A stretch of 8,421 nucleotides of DNA from the NCBI GenBank assembly GCA_023420795.1, contig JAEZVM010000041.1, positions 1 to 8,421 of the forward strand. The letters are read 5' to 3'. This document shows positions 1 to 7,019 of the stretch, piece by piece (the first letter of the stretch is position 1; the number at the start of each line of letters is the position of its first letter). Source of the stretch: Pseudomonadota bacterium. Its GTDB lineage: Bacteria; Pseudomonadota; Gammaproteobacteria; Burkholderiales; Burkholderiaceae_D. Both the position numbers and the translations under genes were made by a program. The notes beneath the pieces were generated by a model. It was not told where the DNA came from. It worked only from the letters and a program-made list of their open reading frames with translations, and did not search any database.

Positions 1-2
1 AA

Positions 3-1070
3 CCGCTGAACGGCATTCGCGTCCTCGACCTTACCCGGCTGCTGCCAGGACCGGTCGCCACCATGCATCTTGCCGACATGGGCGCCGAAGTGATCAAGAT
101 CGAGGACCCGGGCGCCGGCGACTATGCACGTACCATGGGTCCGGTGCGCAAGGAAGTGTCGCAGTTCTTCGTCGCGGTCAATCGCGACAAGCAGGGCATC
201 CGGCTGGACCTGAAGAATGCGGCGGATCGCGATGACTTCCTGAAGATGGTCGAGACAGCCGATGTCGTCGTTGAAAGCTTCCGCCCCGGAGTGATGGACA
301 AACTCGGGATCGGCTGGAAGACGTTGAAGGAACGCAATCCGCGGCTGGTGATGTGCGCGATTTCCGGCTACGGCCAGGACGGGCCGTTCGCGCAGCTCGC
401 AGGCCACGACATCAATTACGTCGGCATGGCCGGCATGCTGGAACAGAACGTGGGGCCGGACGGCATCCCCGCCCTGCCCAACCTGCAGATAGGCGATCTG
501 CTCGGCGGCGCACAGGCTGCTGCGCAAGGCATTCTTGCCGCCCTGATCGGCACGAGGACAAGCGGGCAAGGCCGCTTCGTCGATGTGTCGATGACCGACG
601 CCGTGTTCGCGCACAACATCATGCCGCTGGTGGCGGTCAACAACTTCGGCAAGCCCGCCGTACCGCGGCGCGACCTGCTGACAGGGGGCGTACCCTGCTA
701 CAACGTTTATCGCACCAGTGATGGCCGTTTCATGGCGGTCGGCTCGCTGGAATTGAAATTCTGGGAAGGCTGCTGCGATGTGCTCGACCGCCCGGACCTG
801 AAGACAAGGCACTGGAGCCTCGGCCAGCAGGTAGGCGGCGATGATGCCATGGCCGTCAAGGCGGAACTGGATGCCATCTTCAAGCAGAAAACCCTGACGG
901 AATGGACCGAGAAATTCAGTACCACCGACTGCTGCGTCACACCGATCCTGCGCGCCGATGAAGCGATCGACCATCCGCTGTTCAAAGCGCGCGGGATGGC
1001 GAAGCAGAAAACCCATGCGACTGAAGGAACATACTGGGCAACCGGCCCGGCAGTAAAATTCCGGGATTGA
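3..1070 (+). CDS. CaiB/BaiF family CoA-transferase, probable alpha-methylacyl-CoA racemase (5' end cut by window)
   Basis: The reading frame is open from base 3 and gives 355 visible residues, beginning PLNGIRVLDLTRLLPGPVAT. That is the standard N-terminus of family III CoA-transferases, so only a few residues and the start codon lie outside the window; the ATG at 63 is internal. Visible residues H135 (GHDINY motif), D165 (GDLLGG) and E250 (GSLELKFW) are spaced 30 and 85 apart. This is the spacing of the catalytic His126, Asp156 and Glu241 of Mycobacterium tuberculosis alpha-methylacyl-CoA racemase (family knowledge). The likely role is 2-methylacyl-CoA epimerisation in branched-chain fatty acid or sterol side-chain breakdown, in the cytoplasm. 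The Asp is also the acyl-carrying residue of true CoA-transferases such as formyl-CoA transferase, so a transferase role is not excluded. The family is certain; racemase is the better of the two specific calls. A GNAT gene follows after 40 bp on the same strand. Confidence 0.9.
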   Translation, partial: PLNGIRVLDLTRLLPGPVATMHLADMGAEVIKIEDPGAGDYARTMGPVRKEVSQFFVAVNRDKQGIRLDLKNAADRDDFLKMVETADVVVESFRPGVMDKLGIGWKTLKERNPRLVMCAISGYGQDGPFAQLAGHDINYVGMAGMLEQNVGPDGIPALPNLQIGDLLGGAQAAAQGILAALIGTRTSGQGRFVDVSMTDAVFAHNIMPLVAVNNFGKPAVPRRDLLTGGVPCYNVYRTSDGRFMAVGSLELKFWEGCCDVLDRPDLKTRHWSLGQQVGGDDAMAVKAELDAIFKQKTLTEWTEKFSTTDCCVTPILRADEAIDHPLFKARGMAKQKTHATEGTYWATGPAVKFRD

Positions 1071-1110
1071 ATTCATCCGTTTCGCCTTCCGGGCGCAATG
1101 CCGGAGCCCG

Positions 1111-1674
1111 ATGACCAGATCCTTTCCTCATCTCCATACGCCGCGGCTGCATCTCAGGCAAATTCTGCCGTCGGATGCATCGGCGCTGTTTGCGATCCAT
1201 TCCGACATTGAATGGATGCGTTGGTACGGAGTGGACCCGGTCACTGACTTGTATCAGGCAGAGCAGCTTGCCGAACTCTTCGCTGGCTGGTTCCATGCGG
1301 GCACCGGCTTTCGCTGGGGGCTGGAGCGGCGCGAGGACAGGCAGCTGATCGGCACCTGCGGCCTGTTCCGCTGGAACAAGAGCTGGCGCAACTGCGTGAT
1401 CGGCTACGAAATTCTGCGTTCCTGCCACGGCCACGGCTATATGCGGGAAGCGCTCACTGCAGTGCTCGATTACGGTTTCAACATGATGCATCTGCACCGG
1501 ATACAGGCCGAGACCCATCCGGACAACCTCGCATCAATCGGCATTGCGACGCGCCTTGGGTTCCGCTTCGAAGGCGTTCACCGGGAGCAGGCATTCTGGG
1601 GCTCCAGATTCCATGACCTGAACTGCTACTCCCTGCTGGAGCGCGAATGGCGCGCAAGGAATACAAATACGTGA
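1111..1674 (+). CDS. GNAT family N-acetyltransferase (RimJ/RimL type)
   Basis: This 187-aa protein is of the Acetyltransf_3 (RimJ/RimL/SpeG-like) kind, which moves an acetyl group from acetyl-CoA to an amine, often a protein N-terminus or a small molecule. Supporting features are the N-terminal LHTPRLHLRQILPSDA (residues 8-23), the acetyl-CoA pyrophosphate loop in motif A (CHGHGYMREAL, 105-115), and the C-terminal HPDNLASIGIATRLGF...EG block (136-155). That block has the N-x-x-S and LGF-EG pattern typical of the family. The start has GGAG at 1103-1106, only 4 bases from the ATG, so initiation may be moderate. The gene lies 40 bp after the CoA-transferase and its TGA overlaps the probable GTG start of the next gene, which suggests one transcript. 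The substrate cannot be told from the sequence. Confidence 0.88.
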   Translation: MTRSFPHLHTPRLHLRQILPSDASALFAIHSDIEWMRWYGVDPVTDLYQAEQLAELFAGWFHAGTGFRWGLERREDRQLIGTCGLFRWNKSWRNCVIGYEILRSCHGHGYMREALTAVLDYGFNMMHLHRIQAETHPDNLASIGIATRLGFRFEGVHREQAFWGSRFHDLNCYSLLEREWRARNTNT

Positions 1675-2516
1675 GCAAGACACTGAACATCATCGGCTGC
1701 GGCAATGTAGGTAGGGTCCTCGGCCGGCTCTGGGCTGCAAGCGGAACATTCGTCGTGCAGGATGTACTGAACCGATCGCTGCACAGCGCCGAGCGCGCAG
1801 TCGCGTTCATGCGTGTCGGCAAGGCCGTTGCCTCATACGAGGAACTGCGTCCCGCGGACATCACCATGATCACGACGCCAGATAATCAGATCGCTGAATG
1901 CGTCGTGGCCCTAACGCGCGCTGGCCTTCTTTCCGCCGGCAACATCGTATTTCATTGCAGCGGTGCGCTGCTCTCGACCGAACTGAACCCTGCGAAGGAG
2001 TACGGTGCCGAAATCGCCAGCGTCCATCCTATCCGCAGCTTTGCCGATCCGGAACAGGCGGCAAGCATCTTTGCCGGAACGTTCTGCGGTATTGAAGGCG
2101 ATTCGGGTGCTGTCCGTCTGCTGAACGACGCGTTTGCCGCAATCAGCGCGCAGATGGTACCTGTCGATGCCGAGTTCAAAAGCGTCTATCACGCCGCCGC
2201 AGTCTTCGCGTCAAACTATCTGGTAACTTTGCTGGATGTAGCGGAACAGGCCTACATGAAAGCCGGGATACCACAGGAGATGGCACGCCGGTTAATGGAG
2301 CCGCTTGTGCTGGGCACGGTGGACAATGTCTTCCGGCTGGGGCCGACCGATGCGCTGACTGGCCCGATCGCACGCGGCGACATTGCAACCGCTGTCAGGC
2401 AGTACCGCGCGGTGAACGCATGGGACGAACGGCATGGCGCACTATACAAGCTGCTTGGGAAGCTGACCGCTGATATCGCCGCGAGGCGGCGCGTTAAGAA
2501 GCCTGAACAAGCCTGA
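1671..2516 (+). CDS. Rossmann-like / DUF2520 domain protein (putative NAD(P)-binding oxidoreductase)
   Basis: From the GTG at 1671 this is a 281-aa protein. Residues 9-14 (GCGNVG) form the glycine-rich dinucleotide loop after a first beta strand (TLNII). The N-terminal half resembles F420-dependent NADP reductase and pyrroline-5-carboxylate reductase folds. The C-terminal half is the helical DUF2520 domain, with its conserved segment around YHAAAVFASNYLVTLLDVAE. Specific substrate and reaction are unknown for this family. I prefer GTG 1671 over the in-frame ATG at 1647. An AAGGA stands at 1656-1660, 10 bases before the GTG, whereas the ATG would add eight residues (MARKEYKY) not expected before a Rossmann strand. 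With this start, GTGA overlaps the upstream TGA by 4 bases, pointing to translational coupling with the acetyltransferase. The gene converges on the small secreted protein gene, 30 bp away. Confidence 0.87.
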   Translation: MSKTLNIIGCGNVGRVLGRLWAASGTFVVQDVLNRSLHSAERAVAFMRVGKAVASYEELRPADITMITTPDNQIAECVVALTRAGLLSAGNIVFHCSGALLSTELNPAKEYGAEIASVHPIRSFADPEQAASIFAGTFCGIEGDSGAVRLLNDAFAAISAQMVPVDAEFKSVYHAAAVFASNYLVTLLDVAEQAYMKAGIPQEMARRLMEPLVLGTVDNVFRLGPTDALTGPIARGDIATAVRQYRAVNAWDERHGALYKLLGKLTADIAARRRVKKPEQA

Positions 2517-2546
2517 ACGGATATCGACGGAATACCTGCTTCGCTG

Positions 2547-2903
2547 TCAGCGCTTCGGCCTGTAAATGTCGTTGCCGGCTTCGTCGATCTGGCGGCGCAA
2601 TGCACGGCGCTCCTCGGGTGAAAGCCTGCCCTGCTTGCGCATGTTATCCGGAGGAGGAGCAGCTTCCCCTTGCGCACCGTAGCCGCTGCTATCGGGAAAA
2701 GCGTGGTCACGATTGTCACGGCGGCCAGTCTCCCGATCGGACTGCGGCATAGCGCGCCGTTCGCCGCGATCAAATGTGAAGCCTTGCATCTGATAGGTGC
2801 GTACGGCATTGAAACTCTCACCACGATACCCGGCCGGTCCGGCAAACGTATTTGCCATACCGAGAACCAACAGAAGGAAGATGCCGATGTGTCTGAGTCG
2901 CAT
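2547..2903 (-). CDS. small secreted hypothetical protein with C-terminal SPEERRALRRQI motif
   Basis: This 118-aa protein of unknown function starts with a clear Sec signal peptide (basic MRLRH, hydrophobic IGIFLLLVLGM). The likely cleavage is after A21 (TFA|GP). The mature part is hydrophilic, rich in Arg, Asp, Gly and Pro and probably disordered (residues 22-90). It ends in a predicted basic/acidic helix, RLSPEERRALRRQI (93-106), followed by DEAGNDIYRPKR. Small periplasmic proteins with this kind of C-terminal segment are common in Burkholderiales (recollection, not searched). No convincing Shine-Dalgarno sequence precedes the ATG at 2903, which is the only start that yields the signal peptide. 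The signal peptide and coherent domain layout favour this strand over the + strand frames across the same region. It is divergent from the ompR-type gene, with 217 bp between. Confidence 0.75.
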   Translation of the reverse strand: MRLRHIGIFLLLVLGMANTFAGPAGYRGESFNAVRTYQMQGFTFDRGERRAMPQSDRETGRRDNRDHAFPDSSGYGAQGEAAPPPDNMRKQGRLSPEERRALRRQIDEAGNDIYRPKR

Positions 2904-3031
2904 GTCTAAACTGGAAACCGCCCTGCTGCCATACCGAATGCGTATCCTCCAATTTTGCAGGAACAGGATCGCTTGTCAGACTGGCCACGTTCAACGATGA
3001 TGATCAAGTGTATGCTTCGACCCTATAGGCG

Positions 3032-3068
3032 GTAACCTGATTTCGGTAAAGTGTGTAACACTTTGTAA
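3032..3068. promoter_or_regulatory. tandem GTAA(C/A/T) repeats with inverted repeat, candidate OmpR-type operator
   Basis: Four GTAA-core copies occur on the + strand at 3032 (GTAAC), 3045 (GTAAA), 3054 (GTAAC) and 3064 (GTAAT), with start-to-start steps of 13, 9 and 10 bases. Embedded in them is a perfect inverted repeat, AAAGTGT-GTA-ACACTTT (3047-3063). OmpR/PhoB-family regulators bind tandem direct half-sites about one helical turn apart, and enteric OmpR sites contain a GTAACA-like core (established). The array ends about 50 bases before the start of the OmpR-type gene, so autoregulation is plausible. A reverse-strand copy, GTTAC, appears just before the start codon. No clear -35/-10 pair could be assigned here. 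The divergent small-protein gene starts about 130 bp away and could share the site. Confidence 0.45.
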
Positions 3069-3120
3069 TGCCTTACGACACAGATTTTGAGCCCCGGTTT
3101 TCTGACGTTACCATAGCGCC

Positions 3121-3888
3121 ATGAATACACCCAATCAGACTGCAAACGCTCCTTCCCAAGCCTCGAACGGCCCTCAGGCAAAAATACTGGTGGTCGATGA
3201 CGACCTGCGCCTGCGCGACCTGCTGCGCCGCTATCTCGCCGAACAGGGCTTCAATGTCGTCACTGCCGAAAACGCGCAGGCGATGAACAAGCTGTGGATT
3301 CGCGAGCGCTACGACCTGCTGGTGCTAGACCTCATGCTTCCCGGCGAGGACGGTCTTTCGATTTGCAGACGGCTGCGCGGCGCCGGCGACCAGACGCCGA
3401 TCATCATGCTGACCGCAAAAGGCGAAGACGTCGATCGCATCGTCGGACTCGAAATGGGTGCGGACGATTATCTGCCCAAGCCCTTCAATCCTCGCGAGCT
3501 GGTTGCCCGCATCAATGCAGTCCTGCGCCGCAAAGGGCCGGACGAAATTCCGGGCGCTCCATCCGAGACGCCGCAAACCTTCCAGTTCGGCGATTTCATC
3601 CTCGATCTCGGCACCCGTATTCTGAAGAAGAACGGCGAAACCATCTCGCTGACGACCGGTGAATTCTCGGTTCTCAAGGTATTCGCCCGCCATGCACGCC
3701 AGCCGTTGTCGCGCGAAAAGCTGATGGAGCTAGCGCGCGGACGCGAATATGAAGTGTTCGACCGCAGTCTCGATGTACAGATCTCGCGCCTGCGCAAGCT
3801 GATCGAGCCAGATCCGTCCAATCCAATCTACATTCAGACAGTCTGGGGCCTGGGCTATGTGTTCATCCCGGAAGGCCAGCCGCGCTGA
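3121..3888 (+). CDS. ompR: OmpR/RisA-type two-component response regulator
   Basis: This 255-aa cytoplasmic transcription factor is phosphorylated by a partner kinase and binds DNA at target promoters. The receiver domain spans about residues 20-138. It contains the acidic pair D26/D27, phospho-acceptor D70 (in VLDLMLPGEDG), T98 and K120 (LPKPFNP), all in their usual places. A short linker (139-153) leads to an OmpR/PhoB winged helix (about 155-250), with recognition helix RSLDVQISRLRKLIE (215-229) and the C-terminal wing YIQTVWGLGYVF. The protein strongly resembles RisA, the OmpR orthologue of Bordetella and other Burkholderiales, including a Ser/Gln/Asn-rich N-terminal extension (1-19). No strong ribosome binding site is visible before the ATG at 3121; starting later would leave the receiver intact but remove the extension. 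The kinase gene follows after 18 bp. The symbol risA would be equally suitable. Confidence 0.95.
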   Translation: MNTPNQTANAPSQASNGPQAKILVVDDDLRLRDLLRRYLAEQGFNVVTAENAQAMNKLWIRERYDLLVLDLMLPGEDGLSICRRLRGAGDQTPIIMLTAKGEDVDRIVGLEMGADDYLPKPFNPRELVARINAVLRRKGPDEIPGAPSETPQTFQFGDFILDLGTRILKKNGETISLTTGEFSVLKVFARHARQPLSREKLMELARGREYEVFDRSLDVQISRLRKLIEPDPSNPIYIQTVWGLGYVFIPEGQPR

Positions 3889-3906
3889 GACTGAGGCACC
3901 CCCGAC

Positions 3907-5262
3907 TTGATCGCATTTCTCGGATCCCGACTCAACTGGCTGACCAGCGGCCTGTTCTGGCGCACCTTCTTCCTGCTTGCCTTCCTTATCACCGCAAGCA
4001 TCCTGGCATGGGTCACGAGCTTCCGCGTGGTGGAACGCACACCGCGTGCGCAGCAGATGGCGGCGCAGATCATCTCGATCGTCACCATCACCCGCGCTGC
4101 ACTCACGCATTCCGCTTCCGACATGCGGCGCGAGTTGCTGTTCGACCTTGCCAGCAATGAGGGTATCCGCATTTATCCGCTGGAATCCACCGACATCGTC
4201 ATTCCACCTCCGAAGAGCGAGCTGATGACTCTGGTGGAAGCCGATGTCAAGGCCCGGCTCGGCGAGGACACGAAGTTTGCCGGCAGCGTCAACGACGTGG
4301 CGGGATTCTGGGTCAGCTTCATGATCGAAGAGGACGAGTACTGGCTGCGGCTCGATCGGGAAAGGATCGAACGTGTCTCGAACATTCAGTGGCTGGGCTG
4401 GGGCACGGCGGCGATGATCCTGTCGCTGCTGGGCGCGGTATTCATATCCCGGCTGATCAACCAGCCGCTGGCCCGAATCACCTCGGCGACCCGGGCGATT
4501 GCGCGCGGCCAGCAGCCCGATCCGCTGCCCGAAAAAGGGCCGACCGAAATCAGGGAAGCCAATCGCAGCTTCAACCAGATGGTCGCGGATCTCAACCGCA
4601 TCGAATCGGACCGCGCGATCATCCTGGCGGGCATTTCACATGACCTGCGCACGCCGCTGGCGCGCATGCAACTCGAAGTCGAAATGGCGAAACTGCCGGA
4701 CGATGCACGGCAGGGAATGCAGTCCGATCTGGCCCAGATGGACGCGATCATAGGCCAGTTCCTCGAATACGCCAAACCGACCGACAAGGCGCAGGTTGGA
4801 AGCGTCGATCTGAGCGCCCTGCTCAGAGAATGCGCTCATGAAGCCGGCCGTTTGAACGGAATGCAGGTCAGCACGAATATCGCAAGCAACGTCAATGTGT
4901 TCGGCAACGCGACAGAGCTCAAGCGCGTGCTCGCCAATCTGGTTGAAAACGCGCGGCGCTATGGCAAGTCGGCCGATACCGGTACAACGCATCTCGATAT
5001 CGGCGGCAAGATCGAAGGCAACCAGGCGATCATCGACATTTCCGATCGCGGCGCGGGCGTGCCTGAGACTGAGATCGAGCGATTGTTAAGGCCGTTCACG
5101 CGCCTCGATCAGGCACGCGGACAGGCCAATGGTGCCGGGCTCGGCCTTGCCATTGTTGAACGCATTGTCAAGCGCCATCACGGCTCGCTCAAGCTCTCCA
5201 ACAAACAAGGCGGTGGCCTACGGGTGAGAATTTCGCTGCCCATTACCGGGACGCTGGGATAA
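3907..5262 (+). CDS. envZ: EnvZ/RisS-type sensor histidine kinase
   Basis: This 451-aa inner-membrane kinase is the partner of the regulator just upstream (18-bp gap). Membrane segments lie at about 17-37 (LFWRTFFLLAFLITASILAWV) and 162-184, enclosing a periplasmic sensor region of about 120 residues, as in E. coli EnvZ (about 450 aa). A HAMP domain follows (about 183-235). The dimerisation helix carries the phosphorylated H245 (ISHDLRTPLARM). The ATPase domain has the N box (LVENARRYG, N348), G1 (DRGAG, 380-384) and G2 (NGAGLGLAI, 408-416), so the enzyme looks complete. The start codon is TTG: GAGG stands at 3893-3896, the in-frame TGA at 3892-3894 blocks any upstream start, and later starts would lose the first membrane helix. 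No terminator hairpin is visible after the stop. In B. pertussis the homologous risS is broken (established); here it is intact. Confidence 0.94.
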   Translation: MIAFLGSRLNWLTSGLFWRTFFLLAFLITASILAWVTSFRVVERTPRAQQMAAQIISIVTITRAALTHSASDMRRELLFDLASNEGIRIYPLESTDIVIPPPKSELMTLVEADVKARLGEDTKFAGSVNDVAGFWVSFMIEEDEYWLRLDRERIERVSNIQWLGWGTAAMILSLLGAVFISRLINQPLARITSATRAIARGQQPDPLPEKGPTEIREANRSFNQMVADLNRIESDRAIILAGISHDLRTPLARMQLEVEMAKLPDDARQGMQSDLAQMDAIIGQFLEYAKPTDKAQVGSVDLSALLRECAHEAGRLNGMQVSTNIASNVNVFGNATELKRVLANLVENARRYGKSADTGTTHLDIGGKIEGNQAIIDISDRGAGVPETEIERLLRPFTRLDQARGQANGAGLGLAIVERIVKRHHGSLKLSNKQGGGLRVRISLPITGTLG

Positions 5263-5384
5263 GATCCAAGCTCCCCCATTCCCGATAACAATTCTTTACA
5301 CAGAATTCCTTCTCAATATTTTTGCGATTAATTACAGTGCTTCTTGATGATGCCTGCCGGCAGCGCATGGCATCTGATCTGAAC

Positions 5385-5390
5385 AAGGAG
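5385..5390 (+). promoter_or_regulatory. ribosome binding site of the DUF4382 lipoprotein gene
   Basis: AAGGAG lies 5 bases before the ATG at 5396 and fixes that start. The preceding 5263-5384 is unusually AT-rich for this window (notably 5283-5335) and probably holds the gene's own promoter. TTTACA at 5295-5300 is a possible -35, but I see no convincing -10 at the proper distance. Confidence 0.7.
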
Positions 5391-5395
5391 CCCTC

Positions 5396-6580
5396 ATGCA
5401 CTTCAAACCCAATCTACAGAAAATTTGCCTGTCTTCCGCAGTCGGCCTGACTGCGTTGCTTGCCGCCTGCGGCGGCGGTGGAGGTGGAGGCAGCTCACAG
5501 GGTACGCTGCAGGTTTCGTTGACCGATGCTCCGTCATGCGGCTTTGAGAAAGTCAATGTCACCGTCACAAAGGTCCGCGTGCATCAGTCGTCCGATGCAG
5601 GAGAAAACGCAGCGGGCTGGCATGAGATCGTGCTGAATCCCTCGAAGAAAATCGACCTGCTGACCTTGACCAACGGCGTGCTCGAAAACCTGGGTGAAGT
5701 CACGTTGCCTGCAGGCCGCTACACGCAGATGCGCCTGGTTCTCGCACCGAATGATTCGGCGTCTCCGCTATCAAATTCGGTCGTAGTCGAAAACACGGCA
5801 ACCGAAGTGGCGATCGACACGCCGAGCGCGATACAGAGCGGGATCAAGCTCAATCATCCGTTTGATATCGCACCCGACGCGCAAGTCAGCCTGACGCTCG
5901 ACTTCGATGCCTGCAAGTCGATTGTTACGAAAGGAAACGGCAACTATGCACTGAAGCCGGTGATCGGCGTCATTCCGATGGCGTCCAGCGGCAGCATCAG
6001 CGGCTACGTGCCGGCCAACCTGACCAATCCGGTTATCAGCGCCCAACAGGATGGCGTGGTCGTCAAATCCACCGTACCGAATGCGCAAGGCATGTTCAAC
6101 CTGTCACCGTTGCCGGCGAGTTCGACCGGCTATGTGGTTGTCGCCACAGCGGATGGCAGCACAAGCGCAGCGATTACCGGCGTTCCGGTCACGACTGGCT
6201 CCACCACGGTTGTCAGCTCGAATGCCGCGCCAATTGCGCTTCCTACCTCTTCTGTGCGAACGGTGAGCGGCACTGCAGGCCCGGTGGCTGCTCAAGCGCT
6301 GATCCGTGCAACACAGACATACGCACCCAGCGGGCCGAAAGTGGAAATTGCATTCAAGTCCGCCGATCTGACCAACGGCGCGTATTCGCTGTCATTGCCG
6401 ACAGTCGCGCCCTTGCTGGGCTCCTTCGGCACGCTGCCGATTCCGCTTACCGCCAACACGGGTAGCGCCGCCAAATATGCGCTCGAGGCTTCGGCAAGCG
6501 GCTATGCAACGCAATCTTCCAATGTCGATATCAGCGCTGCTGATGCGACATCGGACTTCACGCTGGTGCCCACTCCCTGA
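5396..6580 (+). CDS. DUF4382 domain-containing lipoprotein with carboxypeptidase-regulatory-like repeats
   Basis: This 394-aa envelope protein has a lipoprotein signal peptide with lipobox LLAAC and lipidated C25. Glycine at +2 implies Lol transport to the outer membrane. A run of seven glycines after C25 acts as a flexible linker. Residues about 36-191 are a DUF4382 domain: GTLQVSLTDAPS opening, VNVTVTKVRVHQSSDA, a central LPAGRYTQMRLVL, and a closing VSLTLDFDACKSIV...YALKPVI. Then come two beta-sandwich-like units of the carboxypeptidase regulatory-like kind (about 199-282 from SGSISGYV, and 288-393 from VRTVSGTAG), rich in Ser, Thr, Ala and Val. The molecular function of DUF4382 is unknown; a surface or adhesion-related role is possible but not shown. 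The coding region ends with tandem stops TGA TAG and a strong terminator. It lies 133 bp after the kinase gene on the same strand with its own ribosome binding site, so it is probably a separate unit. Confidence 0.9.
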   Translation: MHFKPNLQKICLSSAVGLTALLAACGGGGGGGSSQGTLQVSLTDAPSCGFEKVNVTVTKVRVHQSSDAGENAAGWHEIVLNPSKKIDLLTLTNGVLENLGEVTLPAGRYTQMRLVLAPNDSASPLSNSVVVENTATEVAIDTPSAIQSGIKLNHPFDIAPDAQVSLTLDFDACKSIVTKGNGNYALKPVIGVIPMASSGSISGYVPANLTNPVISAQQDGVVVKSTVPNAQGMFNLSPLPASSTGYVVVATADGSTSAAITGVPVTTGSTTVVSSNAAPIALPTSSVRTVSGTAGPVAAQALIRATQTYAPSGPKVEIAFKSADLTNGAYSLSLPTVAPLLGSFGTLPIPLTANTGSAAKYALEASASGYATQSSNVDISAADATSDFTLVPTP

Positions 6581-6598
6581 TAGCAGCACCCGGGAATG

Positions 6599-6635
6599 AA
6601 AAGCCTCCGCCGTATCAGGCGGGGGCTTTTTCTTT
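6599..6635. terminator. bidirectional rho-independent terminator
   Basis: Stem arm 6601-6611 (AAGCCTCCGCC) pairs with 6618-6628 (GGCGGGGGCTT) with one wobble, around loop GTATCA. Two more A-T pairs extend it outward (6599-6600 with 6629-6630). On the + strand it is followed by TTTTTCTTT and ends the lipoprotein transcript 19 bp after its stop. On the - strand the same stem is followed by TTTT, so it can also end the DUF488 transcript. The DUF488 stop codon (6615-6617) lies in the loop and its last codons form one stem arm. Confidence 0.9.
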
Positions 6636-7004
6636 ATGGGAGCGCTGCTTGAGCAATGGCTGCAGGTAGTCACGCAACGCCACTGCATTATTGATCTCAT
6701 GCTCCTTGCTGCTGTACAGCAGCGTCACGGCGCCTGGCTTGAGGTGCTCCATCAATTCCTGTACCCCTTCGGCGTTCGCATCGAGTTCGCGGAAATAACG
6801 CTTACGGAATTCATCCCATTTTTCCGGATCGTGGCCATACCATTTGCGTAGCTCATTGGAAGGAGACACGCTCTTGGCCCAATAGACGATCTCGAGTTTT
6901 TCCTTCGTGATGCCACGCGGCCATAAGCGATCCACCAGAATGCGAGCGCCGTCGCCTGCGGCTACTGGTTCATATGCGCGTTTTACTTTGATTGTCGTAG
7001 TCAC
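6615..7004 (-). CDS. DUF488 family protein (YeaO-like)
   Basis: This 129-aa soluble protein of the DUF488/YeaO family has an unknown biochemical role. The family hallmarks are visible: IKVKRAYEP (5-13), ILVDRLWPRG (22-31), a central WYGHDPEKWDEFRKRY (55-70), and GAVTLLYSSKEHEINNAV (91-108). The start is GTG at 7004. An in-frame stop at 7020-7022 precludes a longer form, and no later ATG keeps the conserved N-terminus. No Shine-Dalgarno sequence is apparent before the GTG, so translation may depend on ribosomes finishing the ferritin-like gene, which ends only 15 bp upstream. The C-terminus (KEKAPA) is encoded by the arm of the terminator hairpin shared with the convergent lipoprotein gene. 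Confidence 0.88.
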   Translation of the reverse strand: MTTTIKVKRAYEPVAAGDGARILVDRLWPRGITKEKLEIVYWAKSVSPSNELRKWYGHDPEKWDEFRKRYFRELDANAEGVQELMEHLKPGAVTLLYSSKEHEINNAVALRDYLQPLLKQRSHKEKAPA

Positions 7005-7019
7005 GGCTAGGGATATCGT

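Noticed and set aside
982..1518. 178-aa open frame on the - strand
   Set aside because: It overlaps the end of the CoA-transferase and the GNAT gene, both with family motifs. Its own product has no coherent motif.
2670..3000. overlapping + strand frames (79 and 67 aa) across the small secreted protein gene and regulatory region
   Set aside because: They are opposite to a frame with a clear signal peptide and conserved-looking C-terminus. They lack ribosome binding sites and domains.
5291..5306. ATTCT-TTACAC-AGAAT inverted repeat before the lipoprotein gene
   Set aside because: Arms of only five bases in AT-rich DNA are expected by chance, and there is no supporting context.
5470..5492. glycine-codon tract after the lipobox as a phase-variable repeat
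   Set aside because: The tract mixes GGC, GGT and GGA codons and is not a pure simple repeat, so slippage is unlikely. Poly-Gly linkers are common after lipoprotein cysteines.
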